From Rubrivivax gelatinosus IL144 (GTDB lineage Bacteria; Pseudomonadota; Gammaproteobacteria; Burkholderiales; Burkholderiaceae_C), in the NCBI RefSeq assembly GCF_000284255.1, contig NC_017075.1, positions 124,001 through 188,000 of the forward strand: 64,000 bases of DNA, read 5' to 3'. A program made the translations under genes and the position numbers. Positions 25,386-34,647 of this stretch are shown piece by piece. Under the pieces are notes generated by a model. That model saw nothing but the letters and a program-made list of their open reading frames with translations, was not told the origin of the DNA and ran no database searches. Each line of letters begins with the position of its first letter. Position 1 is the first letter of the stretch.

Positions 25386-26837
25386 ATGATGGCTGAGGAA
25401 ACGATCGTCGACGCCCGCCTGCGTCGTGCCGAGGCGACCGGCCCCGCGTCGGTGGCGACGGTGAGCAACGTCCCGTTCGACGAGCTGCTGATCGGCCAGA
25501 GCGCCAGCGTCACGCGCCAGGTGACGATGGACGAGATCGAACTCTTCGCCGCCGTCTCGCACAACCGCAACCCGCTGATGCTCGACGCCGAGTTCGCCGT
25601 CGGCGGGCCGTACCGGCGCGTCATCGCGCACGGCATGTGGAGCGGCTCGCTTCTGTCGGGCATCCTGGGCTCGCAGCTGCCGGGTTTCGGCACCGTCTAC
25701 CGCGGCCAGAACCTGCAGTTCCTGCACCACGTCGCGCTCGGCGACACGATCACCGCCAGCGTCACCGTCGTCGAGAAGAACGCCGAGACCGGCGTCGTCG
25801 TGCTGCGCTGCCTGTGCCGCAACCAGGACGGCGTGACCATCGTCAGCGGCACCGCCGAGGTGCTGGCGCCACGGCACAAGACGACGCTGCCGGTGGCCGA
25901 GCTGCCCCAGGTGCAGCTGATCCACCACCACCAGCACGACGCGCTGCTGCGCCGCTGCCAGGCGCTGGAGCCGGTGGCCACCGCGATCGTCTACCCCTGC
26001 AGCGAAGCCGCGCTGCGCGCCGCCGTCGAGGCCCAGCACGCCGGGCTGATACGCCCGGTGCTGGTCGGCCCGGCGGCGAAGATCCGCGCCATCGCCGCGG
26101 GCTGCGTGCTCGACATCGCCGGCCTGCGCATCGTCGACGCCGAACGTCCGGCCGACGCCGCCGAAGCCGCCGCCCGCCTGGCGCGCGACGGCGAGGTCGG
26201 CGCGCTGATGAAGGGCTCGCTGCACACCGACGAGCTGATGAGCGCCGTCGTGCGCCGCGAGAACGGCTTGCGCACCGCGGCGCGCATCAGCCACGTCTTC
26301 GCGGTCAACGTGCCGACCTATCCGCGGCTGCTGCTGATCACCGACGCGGCGGTCAACATCTCGCCCTCGCTCGACGACAAGGCGCACATCGTCCAGAACG
26401 CGATCCACCTCGCGCAGGTGCTGGGCGTGGCGACGCCCAAGGTCGCGATCCTGTCGGCGGTCGAGACGCTGAACCCGAAGATCCCGTCGACGCTGGAAGC
26501 GGCGGCGCTGTGCAAGATGGCCGAGCGCGGTCAGATCACCGGCGGCGTGCTCGACGGCCCGCTGGGCTTCGACAACGCGATCTCGGCCGAGGCCGCACGC
26601 ACCAAGGGCATCGTCTCGCCGGTGGCCGGTTCGCCCGACATCCTGCTCGTGCCCGACCTCGTGTCCGGCAACACGCTGGCCAAGCAACTGAGTTTCCTCG
26701 CCCACGCCGAGGCGGCCGGCATCGTGCTCGGCGCCAAGGTGCCGGTGATCCTGACCAGCCGCGCCGACAGCCTGCGCTCGCGCCTGGCCTCCTGCGCGAT
26801 CGCCTCGCTGATGGCCGCCGCGCACCGCGCCGCCTGA
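25386..26837 (+). CDS. Bifunctional MaoC-like enoyl-CoA hydratase / phosphate acetyltransferase
   Basis: 483 residues. The N-terminal third is a hot-dog MaoC domain (about 20-150; FAAVSHNRNPLMLDAEFA, IAHGMWSGSLLSGILGSQLPG with the hydratase Asn/His region). The C-terminal two thirds form a phosphotransacetylase/phosphobutyryltransferase domain (about 170-480; VLVGPAAKIRAIA, KGSLHTDELMSAVV, GVLDGPLGFDNAIS). The fusion converts acyl-CoA to acyl phosphate, coupled to the kinase immediately downstream. In the pathway it would turn acetyl-CoA into acetyl phosphate. Two ATG codons in tandem (25386, 25389) could serve as start; no strong SD is visible. Confidence 0.92.
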   Translation: MMAEETIVDARLRRAEATGPASVATVSNVPFDELLIGQSASVTRQVTMDEIELFAAVSHNRNPLMLDAEFAVGGPYRRVIAHGMWSGSLLSGILGSQLPGFGTVYRGQNLQFLHHVALGDTITASVTVVEKNAETGVVVLRCLCRNQDGVTIVSGTAEVLAPRHKTTLPVAELPQVQLIHHHQHDALLRRCQALEPVATAIVYPCSEAALRAAVEAQHAGLIRPVLVGPAAKIRAIAAGCVLDIAGLRIVDAERPADAAEAAARLARDGEVGALMKGSLHTDELMSAVVRRENGLRTAARISHVFAVNVPTYPRLLLITDAAVNISPSLDDKAHIVQNAIHLAQVLGVATPKVAILSAVETLNPKIPSTLEAAALCKMAERGQITGGVLDGPLGFDNAISAEAARTKGIVSPVAGSPDILLVPDLVSGNTLAKQLSFLAHAEAAGIVLGAKVPVILTSRADSLRSRLASCAIASLMAAAHRAA

Positions 26838-26849
26838 AAGGAGCCCGCC

Positions 26850-28166
26850 GTGGCCAAACATTCCGCCTGCCTCGTGCTCAACGCCGGTTCGTCGAGCCTG
26901 AAGTTCTCGGTCTTCCGCGACGACCCGACGCGCGCCCGGCTGCAGCCGGTGTTGAGCGGCCAGGTCTCGGGCATCGGCGGCACCGCGCGGCTGGAAGCCA
27001 AGGACGCCGAACGCCGCGTCATCGCCGAGCGCTACTGGAGCGCCGATCAGTCGCTGTCGCGCCAGGACCTGCTGGACCACGTGCTGGCCTGGATCTCGAC
27101 GACGCTGGACGGCGACCACATCGTCGCCGTCGGCCACCGCGTCGTGCACGGCGGCCCGGACATCGCCGAGCCGCGCGTCGTCAGCCCGGCGCTGCTGGAA
27201 GAGCTGCAGCAGCTCGTGCCGCTGGCACCGCTGCACCAGCCGCACAACATCGCGCCGATGCGGCTGATCGCCGAACGGTTCCCCGACCTGCCGCAGGTCG
27301 CGTGTTTCGACACCGCCTTCCACCGCGGCCAGCCCTGGGTGACGCGCACCTACGCGCTGCCCAAGGAGCTGACCGCCGACGGCGTCTGCAGCTACGGCTT
27401 CCACGGCCTGTCCTACGAGTACGTGTCGCGCACGCTGCTGGCCGCGCGGCCCGAGCTGGCGCGCTCGCGCATCGTCATCTGCCACCTGGGCAACGGCTCC
27501 AGCGTCTGCGCGGTGCAGAACGGCCGCAGCGTCGACACCTCGATGGGCTTCACCGCGCTGGACGGCGTGCCGATGGGCACGCGCAGCGGCGCGCTCGATC
27601 CCTCGGTGATCTTCTACCTCGTGCGCGAGTACGGCATGACGCTGGAAGACGTCGAGACGCTGCTCTACACGCGCAGCGGTCTGCTCGGCGTCTCCGGCCT
27701 GTCCAACGACATGAAGGTGCTGCTGGAGTCGACCGACGCCGACGCGCACCAGGCCGTGGAGCTCTTCTGCTTCCGTGTCGCCAAGGAGGTCGCGGCGCAG
27801 AGCGCCTCGATCGGCGGCCTGGACGCGCTGGTGTTCACCGGCGGCATCGGCGAGAACGCGCCGCGGGTGCGCGAGCTGATCGCCGAGCGCCTGGCCTGGC
27901 TGGGCGTGGAGCTGGACGCGCACGCCAACGCCGCGCGTCACGACGAGATCGGTGCCGAGCGGGCGCGCGTGCGCTCCTTCGTCGTGCCGACCAATGAAGA
28001 ACTGATGATCGCCCAGCACACGCTGGCGCTGCTGCGCGAAGCGCGTTCGCCGCTGCCGGCGGCGCGCCCGGCGCCGCCGCCGCGGCGCCCGGTCGCGGCG
28101 CTGCTGCGCCAGGCCGCACGGCGTCCCCGCACCTTCCTCGCCCTCAAGGGCACCGCCCCGCGCTGA
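26850..28166 (+). CDS. ackA: Acetate (or propionate/butyrate) kinase with C-terminal extension
   Basis: 438 residues from a GTG codon preceded by AAAGGAG. ASKHA-kinase motifs: LVLNAGSSSLKFSVF at the N-terminus, VGHRVVHGG, FDTAFH, YGFHGLSYEYVS, and VFTGGIGENAPRVRE. The paired Pta-like gene starts 12 bases upstream, giving an ATP-forming module. The usual family length is about 400; here some 40 extra residues at the end are Pro/Arg/Ala-rich (from about 397, LPAARPAPPPRRP). This tail is atypical and may be unstructured. Acetate is the preferred substrate in the proposed pathway. Confidence 0.93.
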   Translation: MAKHSACLVLNAGSSSLKFSVFRDDPTRARLQPVLSGQVSGIGGTARLEAKDAERRVIAERYWSADQSLSRQDLLDHVLAWISTTLDGDHIVAVGHRVVHGGPDIAEPRVVSPALLEELQQLVPLAPLHQPHNIAPMRLIAERFPDLPQVACFDTAFHRGQPWVTRTYALPKELTADGVCSYGFHGLSYEYVSRTLLAARPELARSRIVICHLGNGSSVCAVQNGRSVDTSMGFTALDGVPMGTRSGALDPSVIFYLVREYGMTLEDVETLLYTRSGLLGVSGLSNDMKVLLESTDADAHQAVELFCFRVAKEVAAQSASIGGLDALVFTGGIGENAPRVRELIAERLAWLGVELDAHANAARHDEIGAERARVRSFVVPTNEELMIAQHTLALLREARSPLPAARPAPPPRRPVAALLRQAARRPRTFLALKGTAPR

Positions 28167-28203
28167 GCGCGGGACTTCACCCCGACACCCCAGGAGTCAC
28201 ACC

Positions 28204-29388
28204 ATGGTTCAAGAAGTCTTCGTCATGAGCGCCGTGCGCTCGGCCATCGGCACCTTCGGCGGCTCGCTCGCCGATTTCCATGCCTGCGAGCTGGGCGGCC
28301 TCGTGATGCGCGAAGCCGTCGCCCGCGCCCATCTCGACCCCGAACTGCTCGAGTACGTCACCGTCGGCACGACGATGCCGACCGACTCGCGCTACCCCTA
28401 CGTGTCGCGCGTCGCCTCGATCCAGGCCGGGCTGCCGATGACGTCGACGGCGATGCAGCTCAACCGCCTCTGCGCCTCGGGCCTGCAGGCCGTCGTGACG
28501 ACGGCGCAGAACATCCGCCTGGGCGACGTCGCCGCGGGCATCGGCGGCGGCGTCGAGGTGATGTCGCGTGCCGCGTACATGCTGCCGGCGCTGCGTTCCG
28601 GCGCGCGCATGGGCGACACGGTGGCCTTCGACGGCATGCAGTCGATCCTGACCGACCCGTTCGGCGTCGGCCACATGGGCGTCACCGCCGAGAACCTGGC
28701 CACCAAGTACGGCATCACGCGCGAGGAGCAGGACGCCTGCGCGGTCGAGTCGCACCGCCGCGCCGCGGTGGCGATCGCCGAAGGCCGCTTTGCCGGCCAG
28801 ATCGTTCCGATCGTCAAGAAGACGCGCAAGGGCGAGGTCGTGTTCGACACCGACGAGCACTGCAAGCCCGAGACGACGATGGAGTCGCTGGGCAAGCTGC
28901 GTCCGGCCTTCAAGAAGGACGGCGGCACGGTGACCGCCGGCAACGCCTCGGGCATCAACGACGGCGCCGCCTTCCTGGTGCTGGCCAACGGCGAGGTCGC
29001 CGCGCGTTCGGACAAGAAGCCGATGGCGCGCCTGGTGTCCTATGCGGTGTCCGGCGTCTGCAACGACGTGATGGGCGAGGGCCCGGTGCCGGCGACGCGT
29101 GCGGCGCTGAAGAAGGCCGGCCTGTCGCTGGACGCGATGGACGTCATCGAGTCCAACGAGGCTTTCGCGGCGCAGGCGCTGACGGTGGCCAAGCTGCTCG
29201 GCCTGGACCCGGCCAAGACCAACCCGAACGGCGGCGCGATCGCGCTCGGCCACCCGGTGGGCTGCAGCGGCGCCTTCATCGCGACCAAGGCGCTGCACGA
29301 ACTGCAGCGTGTCCAGGGCCGCTACGCGCTGGTCACGATGTGCATCGGCGGCGGCCAGGGCATCGCCGTGATCTTCGAACGCGTCTGA
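28204..29388 (+). CDS. Acetyl-CoA C-acetyltransferase (thiolase)
   Basis: 394 residues with the thiolase triad: C90 (NRLCASGLQA), H350 (GHPVGCSGA) and C380 (MCIGGGQG). Length and motifs match biosynthetic/degradative acetoacetyl-CoA thiolases. In this context it splits acetoacetyl-CoA, from the BKACE and CoA-transferase steps, into two acetyl-CoA. CAGGAG precedes the ATG. It is followed closely by the small gene at 29409. Confidence 0.95.
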   Translation: MVQEVFVMSAVRSAIGTFGGSLADFHACELGGLVMREAVARAHLDPELLEYVTVGTTMPTDSRYPYVSRVASIQAGLPMTSTAMQLNRLCASGLQAVVTTAQNIRLGDVAAGIGGGVEVMSRAAYMLPALRSGARMGDTVAFDGMQSILTDPFGVGHMGVTAENLATKYGITREEQDACAVESHRRAAVAIAEGRFAGQIVPIVKKTRKGEVVFDTDEHCKPETTMESLGKLRPAFKKDGGTVTAGNASGINDGAAFLVLANGEVAARSDKKPMARLVSYAVSGVCNDVMGEGPVPATRAALKKAGLSLDAMDVIESNEAFAAQALTVAKLLGLDPAKTNPNGGAIALGHPVGCSGAFIATKALHELQRVQGRYALVTMCIGGGQGIAVIFERV

Positions 29389-29408
29389 ACGGCGCCAAGG
29401 ACACGACC

Positions 29409-29717
29409 GTGTTCATCGACTACGACAGGACGCTGCGCCAGATCGAGGCCGAGCTGGCGCGCGTGGGGGTCGCCATGGGCATCGACTGGGCCGACGAGTC
29501 GCGCATGCGCGCGCTGGCCAAGGAGGTGTTCGACCACTGGCACGCCGGCGGCAACGCCGCGCCGCCGCGCACCGACCGGCGCCAGATCTCGCGCCACAAG
29601 CTCTACGGCCTCGTCGCGCTGCTCGTCGTGACGATGCAGAGCGCGCCCGGCGCGGGCGACGAGCCGAGCCCGGTGCGCCAGGCACTGGCGCGCGCGTTCT
29701 CGTCGATCCAGGCCTGA
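29409..29717 (+). CDS. Small conserved protein, paralogue of 8773-9081
   Basis: 102 residues from a GTG with AAGGA seven bases upstream. It is the same length as the paralogue at 8773 and shares VFIDYDRTLRQIEAELAR and later LYGLVALLVVTMQSAPGAG. The first 44 bases of the two genes are identical, including an AGG arginine codon. One predicted membrane segment lies at about residues 67-84. It sits 20 bases after the thiolase stop, in the MaoC-Pta operon. Function unknown. Confidence 0.78.
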   Translation: MFIDYDRTLRQIEAELARVGVAMGIDWADESRMRALAKEVFDHWHAGGNAAPPRTDRRQISRHKLYGLVALLVVTMQSAPGAGDEPSPVRQALARAFSSIQA

Positions 29718-29733
29718 GGCCGGGGAGCCGGCG

Positions 29734-30969
29734 ATGGCGAGGGTGGACGTCCCGGCCGCCCGCCGCCCGGCCGGCCTGGCGGCGCTGACGCCGGGGCTGG
29801 CCGCCGCGGTGCTGGCGGCACTGCTGGCGCTGCAGCCGGTGTCCACCGACATCCTGGTGCCGGCGCTGCCGGTGCTGTCTCGCGCGCTGGGCGCGCCGCC
29901 GTCGGCGGCGCAGCTGACGATGGCGGCGATGATGCTCGGCTTCGGCTTCGCCCAGCTCGTCTGGGGGCCGCTGGCCGACCGCGCCGGGCGCCGCCCGGTG
30001 CTGCTGGCGGCGCTGGCGCTGTTCGTCGCCGCCTGCGCCGGCGGCGCGCTGGCCGAGAACATCGGCGCGCTGGTCGCGTGGCGCGCGCTGCAGGGCGCGG
30101 CGATGGCCGCGGCCGTGGTGCTGGCGCGGGCCATCGTGCGCGACCTCTACGAGCCGCACGAAGGCGCGCAGGTGATGGCGCGCGCGCAGTCGGGGCTGGG
30201 CGCGATCGCCATCGTCTCGCCGGCGCTGGGCGGGCTGGCGGTCGGTTTCGGCGGCTGGCGCGCGGCGCCGGCGCTGATGGCCGTCATCGGCGCGGGGACG
30301 CTGGCCTTCGTCGCGCTGCGCCTGCCCGAGACGCGGCCGCCGCGGCGCGCGCTGGCACCGCCGCTGTTCAGCGCCTGGGGCGGCGTGCTGCGCCACCCGA
30401 GCTTCGTCGCCTGGACGCTGCTCAACGCCTGCAGCTACGCCGGGCTGTTCGTCGTGCTGTCGGGCTCGTCCTTCGTCTACATGAACCGCTTCGGCCTGTC
30501 GGCCGGCGCCGCCGGGCTGACGATCGCCTCGGGCTCGCTGGCCTTCCTGGGCGGCACGCTGGCCTGCCGGCACTGGATCGTGCGTCACGGCATGGTGGCG
30601 GCGGCGGTGCGCGGCGGCTTCTTCACGCTGGCCGGCGGCCTGGGCACGGCCGCCGCGGCGCTGGCCGGAATCGAGTCGGTCTGGCCTTTCCTGCTGGCGC
30701 AGTGGCTGTTCTCGTTCGGCCATGGCATCCACCAGCCCTGCGGCCAGGCCGGGGCCGTCGGTCCCTTCCCGCAGCAGGCCGGTGTGGCCTCGGCGCTGTC
30801 GGGTTTCGTGCTCGCGCTGGCCTGCTTCGCCGTCGGCGCCTGGCTGGGCGCGGTGCAGGGCGCCGACGTGAGACCCTATGCGCTGACGCTGGCCTTCTGG
30901 GCCGCGGCCACCGCAGCAGTGGCCTGGACCCTGGTGCGGCGCCTGCAAACTTCGATTCCCGTTCCCTGA
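29734..30969 (+). CDS. MFS transporter, Bcr/CflA drug-resistance type
   Basis: 411 residues, about 12 helices. It begins with the family-like LALQPVSTDILVPALPVLSRALGA and the A-motif LVWGPLADRAGRRPVLL; ARAIVRDLYEPHEGAQVMA is typical of Bcr/CflA. The family exports diverse small molecules by proton antiport. In an aromatic-degradation operon it may export toxic phenolic intermediates. It lies 16 bases after the small gene. Confidence 0.9.
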   Translation: MARVDVPAARRPAGLAALTPGLAAAVLAALLALQPVSTDILVPALPVLSRALGAPPSAAQLTMAAMMLGFGFAQLVWGPLADRAGRRPVLLAALALFVAACAGGALAENIGALVAWRALQGAAMAAAVVLARAIVRDLYEPHEGAQVMARAQSGLGAIAIVSPALGGLAVGFGGWRAAPALMAVIGAGTLAFVALRLPETRPPRRALAPPLFSAWGGVLRHPSFVAWTLLNACSYAGLFVVLSGSSFVYMNRFGLSAGAAGLTIASGSLAFLGGTLACRHWIVRHGMVAAAVRGGFFTLAGGLGTAAAALAGIESVWPFLLAQWLFSFGHGIHQPCGQAGAVGPFPQQAGVASALSGFVLALACFAVGAWLGAVQGADVRPYALTLAFWAAATAAVAWTLVRRLQTSIPVP

Positions 30970-30980
30970 AAGGACCCGCC

Positions 30981-32075
30981 GTGAGCGACCGCGCGCGCCA
31001 TCTCGAGTACGTGCTGCCCCTGTCGATCGACCGCAACCTGCGCTGGCGCTACCGCGTGCTCGACGAGGAGCTGCCGGGCAACTTCCGCTTCGGCCTGCTG
31101 CTGGAGGTGATCGACAAGCTCGCCGAACGCGTGGCGCGCAACTACGCCGAGCAGCTGCACGGCGACGCCTGGGTCGTCACCGCGGCGATCGACCGCGTGC
31201 TGGTGCGCCAGGTCGTCGACATCGAGCGCGACCTGGTCTGCCACGCCAGCATCAACCACGTCGGCCGCACCTCGATGGAAGTCGGCATCCGCGTCGAGCA
31301 GCCGGGCGAGCCGGCGGCGCACGTCGCCTCGTGCTACCTGACGATGGTCGCGCGGCGCAGCGTGCGCGGCGAGGAGACCGGCGCCGAGCTGTCGCCGCTG
31401 CGCCTGCAGACCGACACCGAGCGCCGCCGCGCCGAGCAGGCCGAGCAGCGCCGCGAGCAGTACCGGCTGCAGCAGCTGGCGCTGCAGGAGCCGCCGACAC
31501 GCGACGAGTACCTGGAACTCGCGCGGCTGCATGCCGCGCAGGAGGCGCCGGGCTTCGACGGCCAGCTCTGCGGCCGGCTGGAAGTCGGCGCCTGGGAGCG
31601 CACCTTCCCCGAGCAGGAGAACGTGCCGACGCGCATCTTCGGCGGCTACCTGATGCGCCGCGCCTACGAGCTGTCGTCGATCTGCGCCGAGCGCATCGCG
31701 CCGCACCGGCCGATCGTCGCCGCGGTCAACCGCATCAACTTCTTCCACCCGGTGCGCCTGGGCGACACGCTGCACTTCACCAGCCGCGTCGTCTACACCG
31801 ACCGCAGCCTGATCTGCGTCGAGGCCGGCATCGAGCGCATCAGCCGCGACCGCAGCAGCAAGGCGCTGTCCAACTCCTGCCTGTTCACCTTCGTCAACGT
31901 CGACGGCGGCCTGGCACCGCACGACGTGCCGCCGGTGTTCCCGACGACCTACGCCGAGGACGCGCGCTACCTCGCGGCGATGCGCAGCTGCCGCGAGCTC
32001 GTCGCCGAGGCCGACGGCCGCGCGCGCTGCCTGCTGACGGCGGCGCTGGGCGCGACGGGCGGCGCCTCGGCCTGA
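30981..32075 (+). CDS. Double hot-dog acyl-CoA thioesterase
   Basis: 364 residues from a GTG preceded by AAAGGA. Two hot-dog domains in tandem: about 30-150 (FRFGLLLEVIDKLAERVA, INHVGRTSMEVGIRVEQP) and about 200-330 (TRIFGGYLMRRAYELS, INFFHPVRLGDTLHFTSRVVYTD). A charged, Gln/Arg-rich linker joins them. The layout is that of ACOT9/BFIT-type acyl-CoA hydrolases. It probably relieves trapped CoA or releases an acid in this operon. Its exact substrate is unknown. Confidence 0.88.
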   Translation: MSDRARHLEYVLPLSIDRNLRWRYRVLDEELPGNFRFGLLLEVIDKLAERVARNYAEQLHGDAWVVTAAIDRVLVRQVVDIERDLVCHASINHVGRTSMEVGIRVEQPGEPAAHVASCYLTMVARRSVRGEETGAELSPLRLQTDTERRRAEQAEQRREQYRLQQLALQEPPTRDEYLELARLHAAQEAPGFDGQLCGRLEVGAWERTFPEQENVPTRIFGGYLMRRAYELSSICAERIAPHRPIVAAVNRINFFHPVRLGDTLHFTSRVVYTDRSLICVEAGIERISRDRSSKALSNSCLFTFVNVDGGLAPHDVPPVFPTTYAEDARYLAAMRSCRELVAEADGRARCLLTAALGATGGASA

Positions 32076-32085
32076 GCGTCAGACC

Positions 32086-32182
32086 TTCGCGGCAGGCGAA
32101 TCCAGGCTTGCGCTGGCGCAACCTGGAAATGTCAACGGCTGACATTTGAAGTACGGAGCGAGGGTTCGCCCGGGGATATCGT
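32086..32182 (+). promoter_or_regulatory. Composite catabolic promoter, copy 2 (before the PhlG-type hydrolase operon)
   Basis: TTCGC-N5-GCGAA (32086-32100), seven bases, a perfect TTGCG-N4-CGCAA (32108-32121), eight bases, TGTCAACGGCTGACA (32130-32144), then 32 bases and TATCGT (32177-32182). The 32076-32430 gap contains this promoter and a leader of about 240 bases with no supported ORF. Confidence 0.8.
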
Positions 32183-32430
32183 GAATCGGTCCCAAGTCAA
32201 TCTGACGATGTCCTGACGGGAACCGTTCGCGGGGCCGAGGCACGAGGATTCCAAGCCGGGGGCAATAGATCGACGTGGGCTGCGGGGACTATCTCGCGGC
32301 GCACCGCTGAATCGTCTGCGGAAGATATTCGGCGGCGACCGCGACGCACGGTCGATATACCCGGCAACCTCGCTGCGTTTTCGCGCCGATACGCGTCGCC
32401 CCGCCAGGCAATCACCTGAAAGGAATTGCC

Positions 32431-33249
32431 ATGCGTCGCGAACTCTCGGCCTTTGACAAGGCCCAGCCCTACGCCCCCTGGTTCGACCGGCCGATGACGC
32501 CGGCGCCGCAATCGATCTACGAGGAACTCGACCGCGGGCCGCTGGACCCGGCGCTGGCGCTGCCGCTGGCCGAACGCGACAAGCTGCTCCAGCCCGGCTA
32601 CCTGCCGGCCGAGCGCGGCTGGTGCCTGATGCCCGACGGCAGCGCCTTCGTCGCCGGCCTGACGCGCATGCCCGGCGTGACCGCCGAGATGCTCGAGTGG
32701 TGGTTCTACTGGCACGGCCTGCACGGCCTGCGCTACGCGATCTGGGACGCCGACGACCACTACGACGCGCGCGTCAGCCCCGAGACCATCCGCCGCCGCC
32801 TGGACCCGACGCTGTCGATCCGCGAGCGCGGCTGGAACACCACCGACATCGTGCTCGAGGACGTGGGCACCGGCCCGACCGAGCTGCACATCTCCTTCGT
32901 CAGCCCCGAGGCCTTCGGCTACGACATGGCGGCCTTCCGCACCGGCGCCTGCGCCGCGATCAGCGCCAACATCCGCCACGGCAGCGGGCCCTCGCTGGTC
33001 TGCTTCTCGCACGTGGCGCGCGAGACCGAGGGCGGCATCGAACTGCGCAGCCGCTTCTGGCTGGGCTGGAACGTCGTCGACGGCCAGCCGGTGCGCGTGG
33101 GGCAGGGCGTGCCGCAGGAGGTGTTCGTGGGCCTGGCCCAGGGCCTGGTGCGCCACTGCCCGAAGGAGTACCACAACCTCGCGGCGATCCTGCCGGCCGT
33201 CTGGGCCGAGAACAAGGACCGCGCCGACCGGCTCGAGGACTATCTCTGA
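32431..33249 (+). CDS. PhlG-type C-C hydrolase (diacetylphloroglucinol / phloretin hydrolase family)
   Basis: 272 residues. The family hallmark EWWFYWHGLHGLRYAIWDADDHYD (about 89-111) carries candidate Zn ligands H95 and H98/H110. The C-terminal H242-x3-E246 (HCPKE) matches the His-x3-Glu Zn ligands known in PhlG. PhlG hydrolyses the C-C bond of 2,4-diacetylphloroglucinol, and phloretin hydrolase yields phloroglucinol plus phloretate. Here a preceding composite promoter and the downstream pathway genes make delivery of phloroglucinol from an acylated precursor the likely role. AAAGGAA lies seven bases before the ATG. The natural acyl substrate cannot be read from sequence. Confidence 0.9.
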   Translation: MRRELSAFDKAQPYAPWFDRPMTPAPQSIYEELDRGPLDPALALPLAERDKLLQPGYLPAERGWCLMPDGSAFVAGLTRMPGVTAEMLEWWFYWHGLHGLRYAIWDADDHYDARVSPETIRRRLDPTLSIRERGWNTTDIVLEDVGTGPTELHISFVSPEAFGYDMAAFRTGACAAISANIRHGSGPSLVCFSHVARETEGGIELRSRFWLGWNVVDGQPVRVGQGVPQEVFVGLAQGLVRHCPKEYHNLAAILPAVWAENKDRADRLEDYL

Positions 33250-33271
33250 CGCGCCGCCGCGCGAGGTCGCC

Positions 33272-34564
33272 ATGGACAAGACCTTGAGCCTGGCCGGCGC
33301 CGCGCCGGCCGACCCCGTGCCGCGCACCGGCTTCGGTGCGGCCGGCTGGCGCATGATCCTCTTCTCGGTGCTGATGTACTTCGCCTATGCGGGCTGGTGC
33401 GTCGACGGCATCAACATCTTCGCCCCGGCGCTGGCGGCGAAGAACGGCTGGAGCACCGGCCAGCTGCTGACGCTGGTGACGCCCGGCGCGCTGTTCGGCG
33501 TCGTCGGCTCGGCGGTGTTCGGCCAGGTGCTGATCAAGAAGGGCCCGCGCTGGGTGATGAGCTTCTGCGCCGCCTGCACCGCGGTGGCGGTGTTCTGGTT
33601 CGGGCGCATCACCACGCTCTGGGAGTTCACGGCGGTGTTCATCGTCATGAACTTCTTCGCCGCGGGTTTCGGCTTCATCGCCCCGGGCGCGCTGATGAAC
33701 TACTGGTTCCCGCGCCGCAAAGGCATGGCGCTGGCGATCGCGACCTCGGGCTACCCGCTGGCCACCGCGCTGTTCGTGCCGCTGATCGCGGTGATGTTCA
33801 ACACCGTCGGCATCGGCGCGTCCACCGCCATCTGGGCCGGGATCTTCCTGTTGCTGGCCGTGGCCGCCTGGCTGGTGATCCGCGACACGCCCGAGGAGAT
33901 CGGCTGCTTCCCCGACAACGACCCCCGGGTCGACCGGGCGAGGCTGGACGAGATGGCCGGCTACGTCAGCCCGCTCACCGTGCGCCGGCTGCTGAAGGAC
34001 CGCGACATGTGGCTCATCAGCGTCGGCTGGGGCTGTCTGTGGATGGTCACGGTGGGCATCGTCGTGCAGCTGATCCCGCGGCTGATGGAACTCGGCTACG
34101 ACGAGCCGCAGGCGCTGGGCTTTCTGTCGGGCGCCGCGCTCTGCGCGCTGCCCGGCGGGCTGCTGTGGGGCTGGCTGGACCAGAAGTTCGGCACCAAGAC
34201 GGCGAGCGCGCTCTACGGCGCGATGTACATCGTCACGCTGGTCCTGCTCGTCACGCAGTCCCACAGCCCGGTGATGACCTTCCTGACCATCGTGCTCGTC
34301 GGCGTCGGCCTGGGCGGCATCAAGAACCTGATCACCTCGATGGTCGGCTCGGTGTACGGCCGCTACGACTTCACCGCCGCCTATCGCATCGTGATCCCGC
34401 TGGCGATCATCGTGCGCACGCTGTGCTTCCCGATCATGGGCTTGTGCATGCAGCAGTTCCAGACGCTGAGCGCGGCCTACCTCGTGTTCATCGGCGTCGA
34501 CGTGCTCGCCGTCGTGCTGGTGCTGCTGACGACCAGCCGCTGCAAGGGCAAGACGCTCGGCTGA
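33272..34564 (+). CDS. MFS transporter paired with the PhlG-type hydrolase
   Basis: 430 residues, about 12 helices, paralogous to 9419-10753 (DRDMWLISVGWGCLWM, VVQLIPRL, VGSVYGRYDFTAAYRI). It lies 22 bases after the hydrolase with a GAGG SD, so the two are one operon. It probably imports the hydrolase's aromatic substrate. A strong terminator follows at 34591. Confidence 0.88.
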   Translation: MDKTLSLAGAAPADPVPRTGFGAAGWRMILFSVLMYFAYAGWCVDGINIFAPALAAKNGWSTGQLLTLVTPGALFGVVGSAVFGQVLIKKGPRWVMSFCAACTAVAVFWFGRITTLWEFTAVFIVMNFFAAGFGFIAPGALMNYWFPRRKGMALAIATSGYPLATALFVPLIAVMFNTVGIGASTAIWAGIFLLLAVAAWLVIRDTPEEIGCFPDNDPRVDRARLDEMAGYVSPLTVRRLLKDRDMWLISVGWGCLWMVTVGIVVQLIPRLMELGYDEPQALGFLSGAALCALPGGLLWGWLDQKFGTKTASALYGAMYIVTLVLLVTQSHSPVMTFLTIVLVGVGLGGIKNLITSMVGSVYGRYDFTAAYRIVIPLAIIVRTLCFPIMGLCMQQFQTLSAAYLVFIGVDVLAVVLVLLTTSRCKGKTLG

Positions 34565-34590
34565 GCGCCGCCCGACCCCGGCCAGACAAG

Positions 34591-34611
34591 GCCGCCTGCG
34601 GGCGGCTTTTT
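34591..34611 (+). terminator. Rho-independent terminator after the MFS gene
   Basis: GCCGCC-TGCG-GGCGGC stem followed by TTTTT. Confidence 0.9.
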
Positions 34612-34647
34612 CATCGCCCGGCGGCTGTTCACAGCCGCCGCCGCAGC

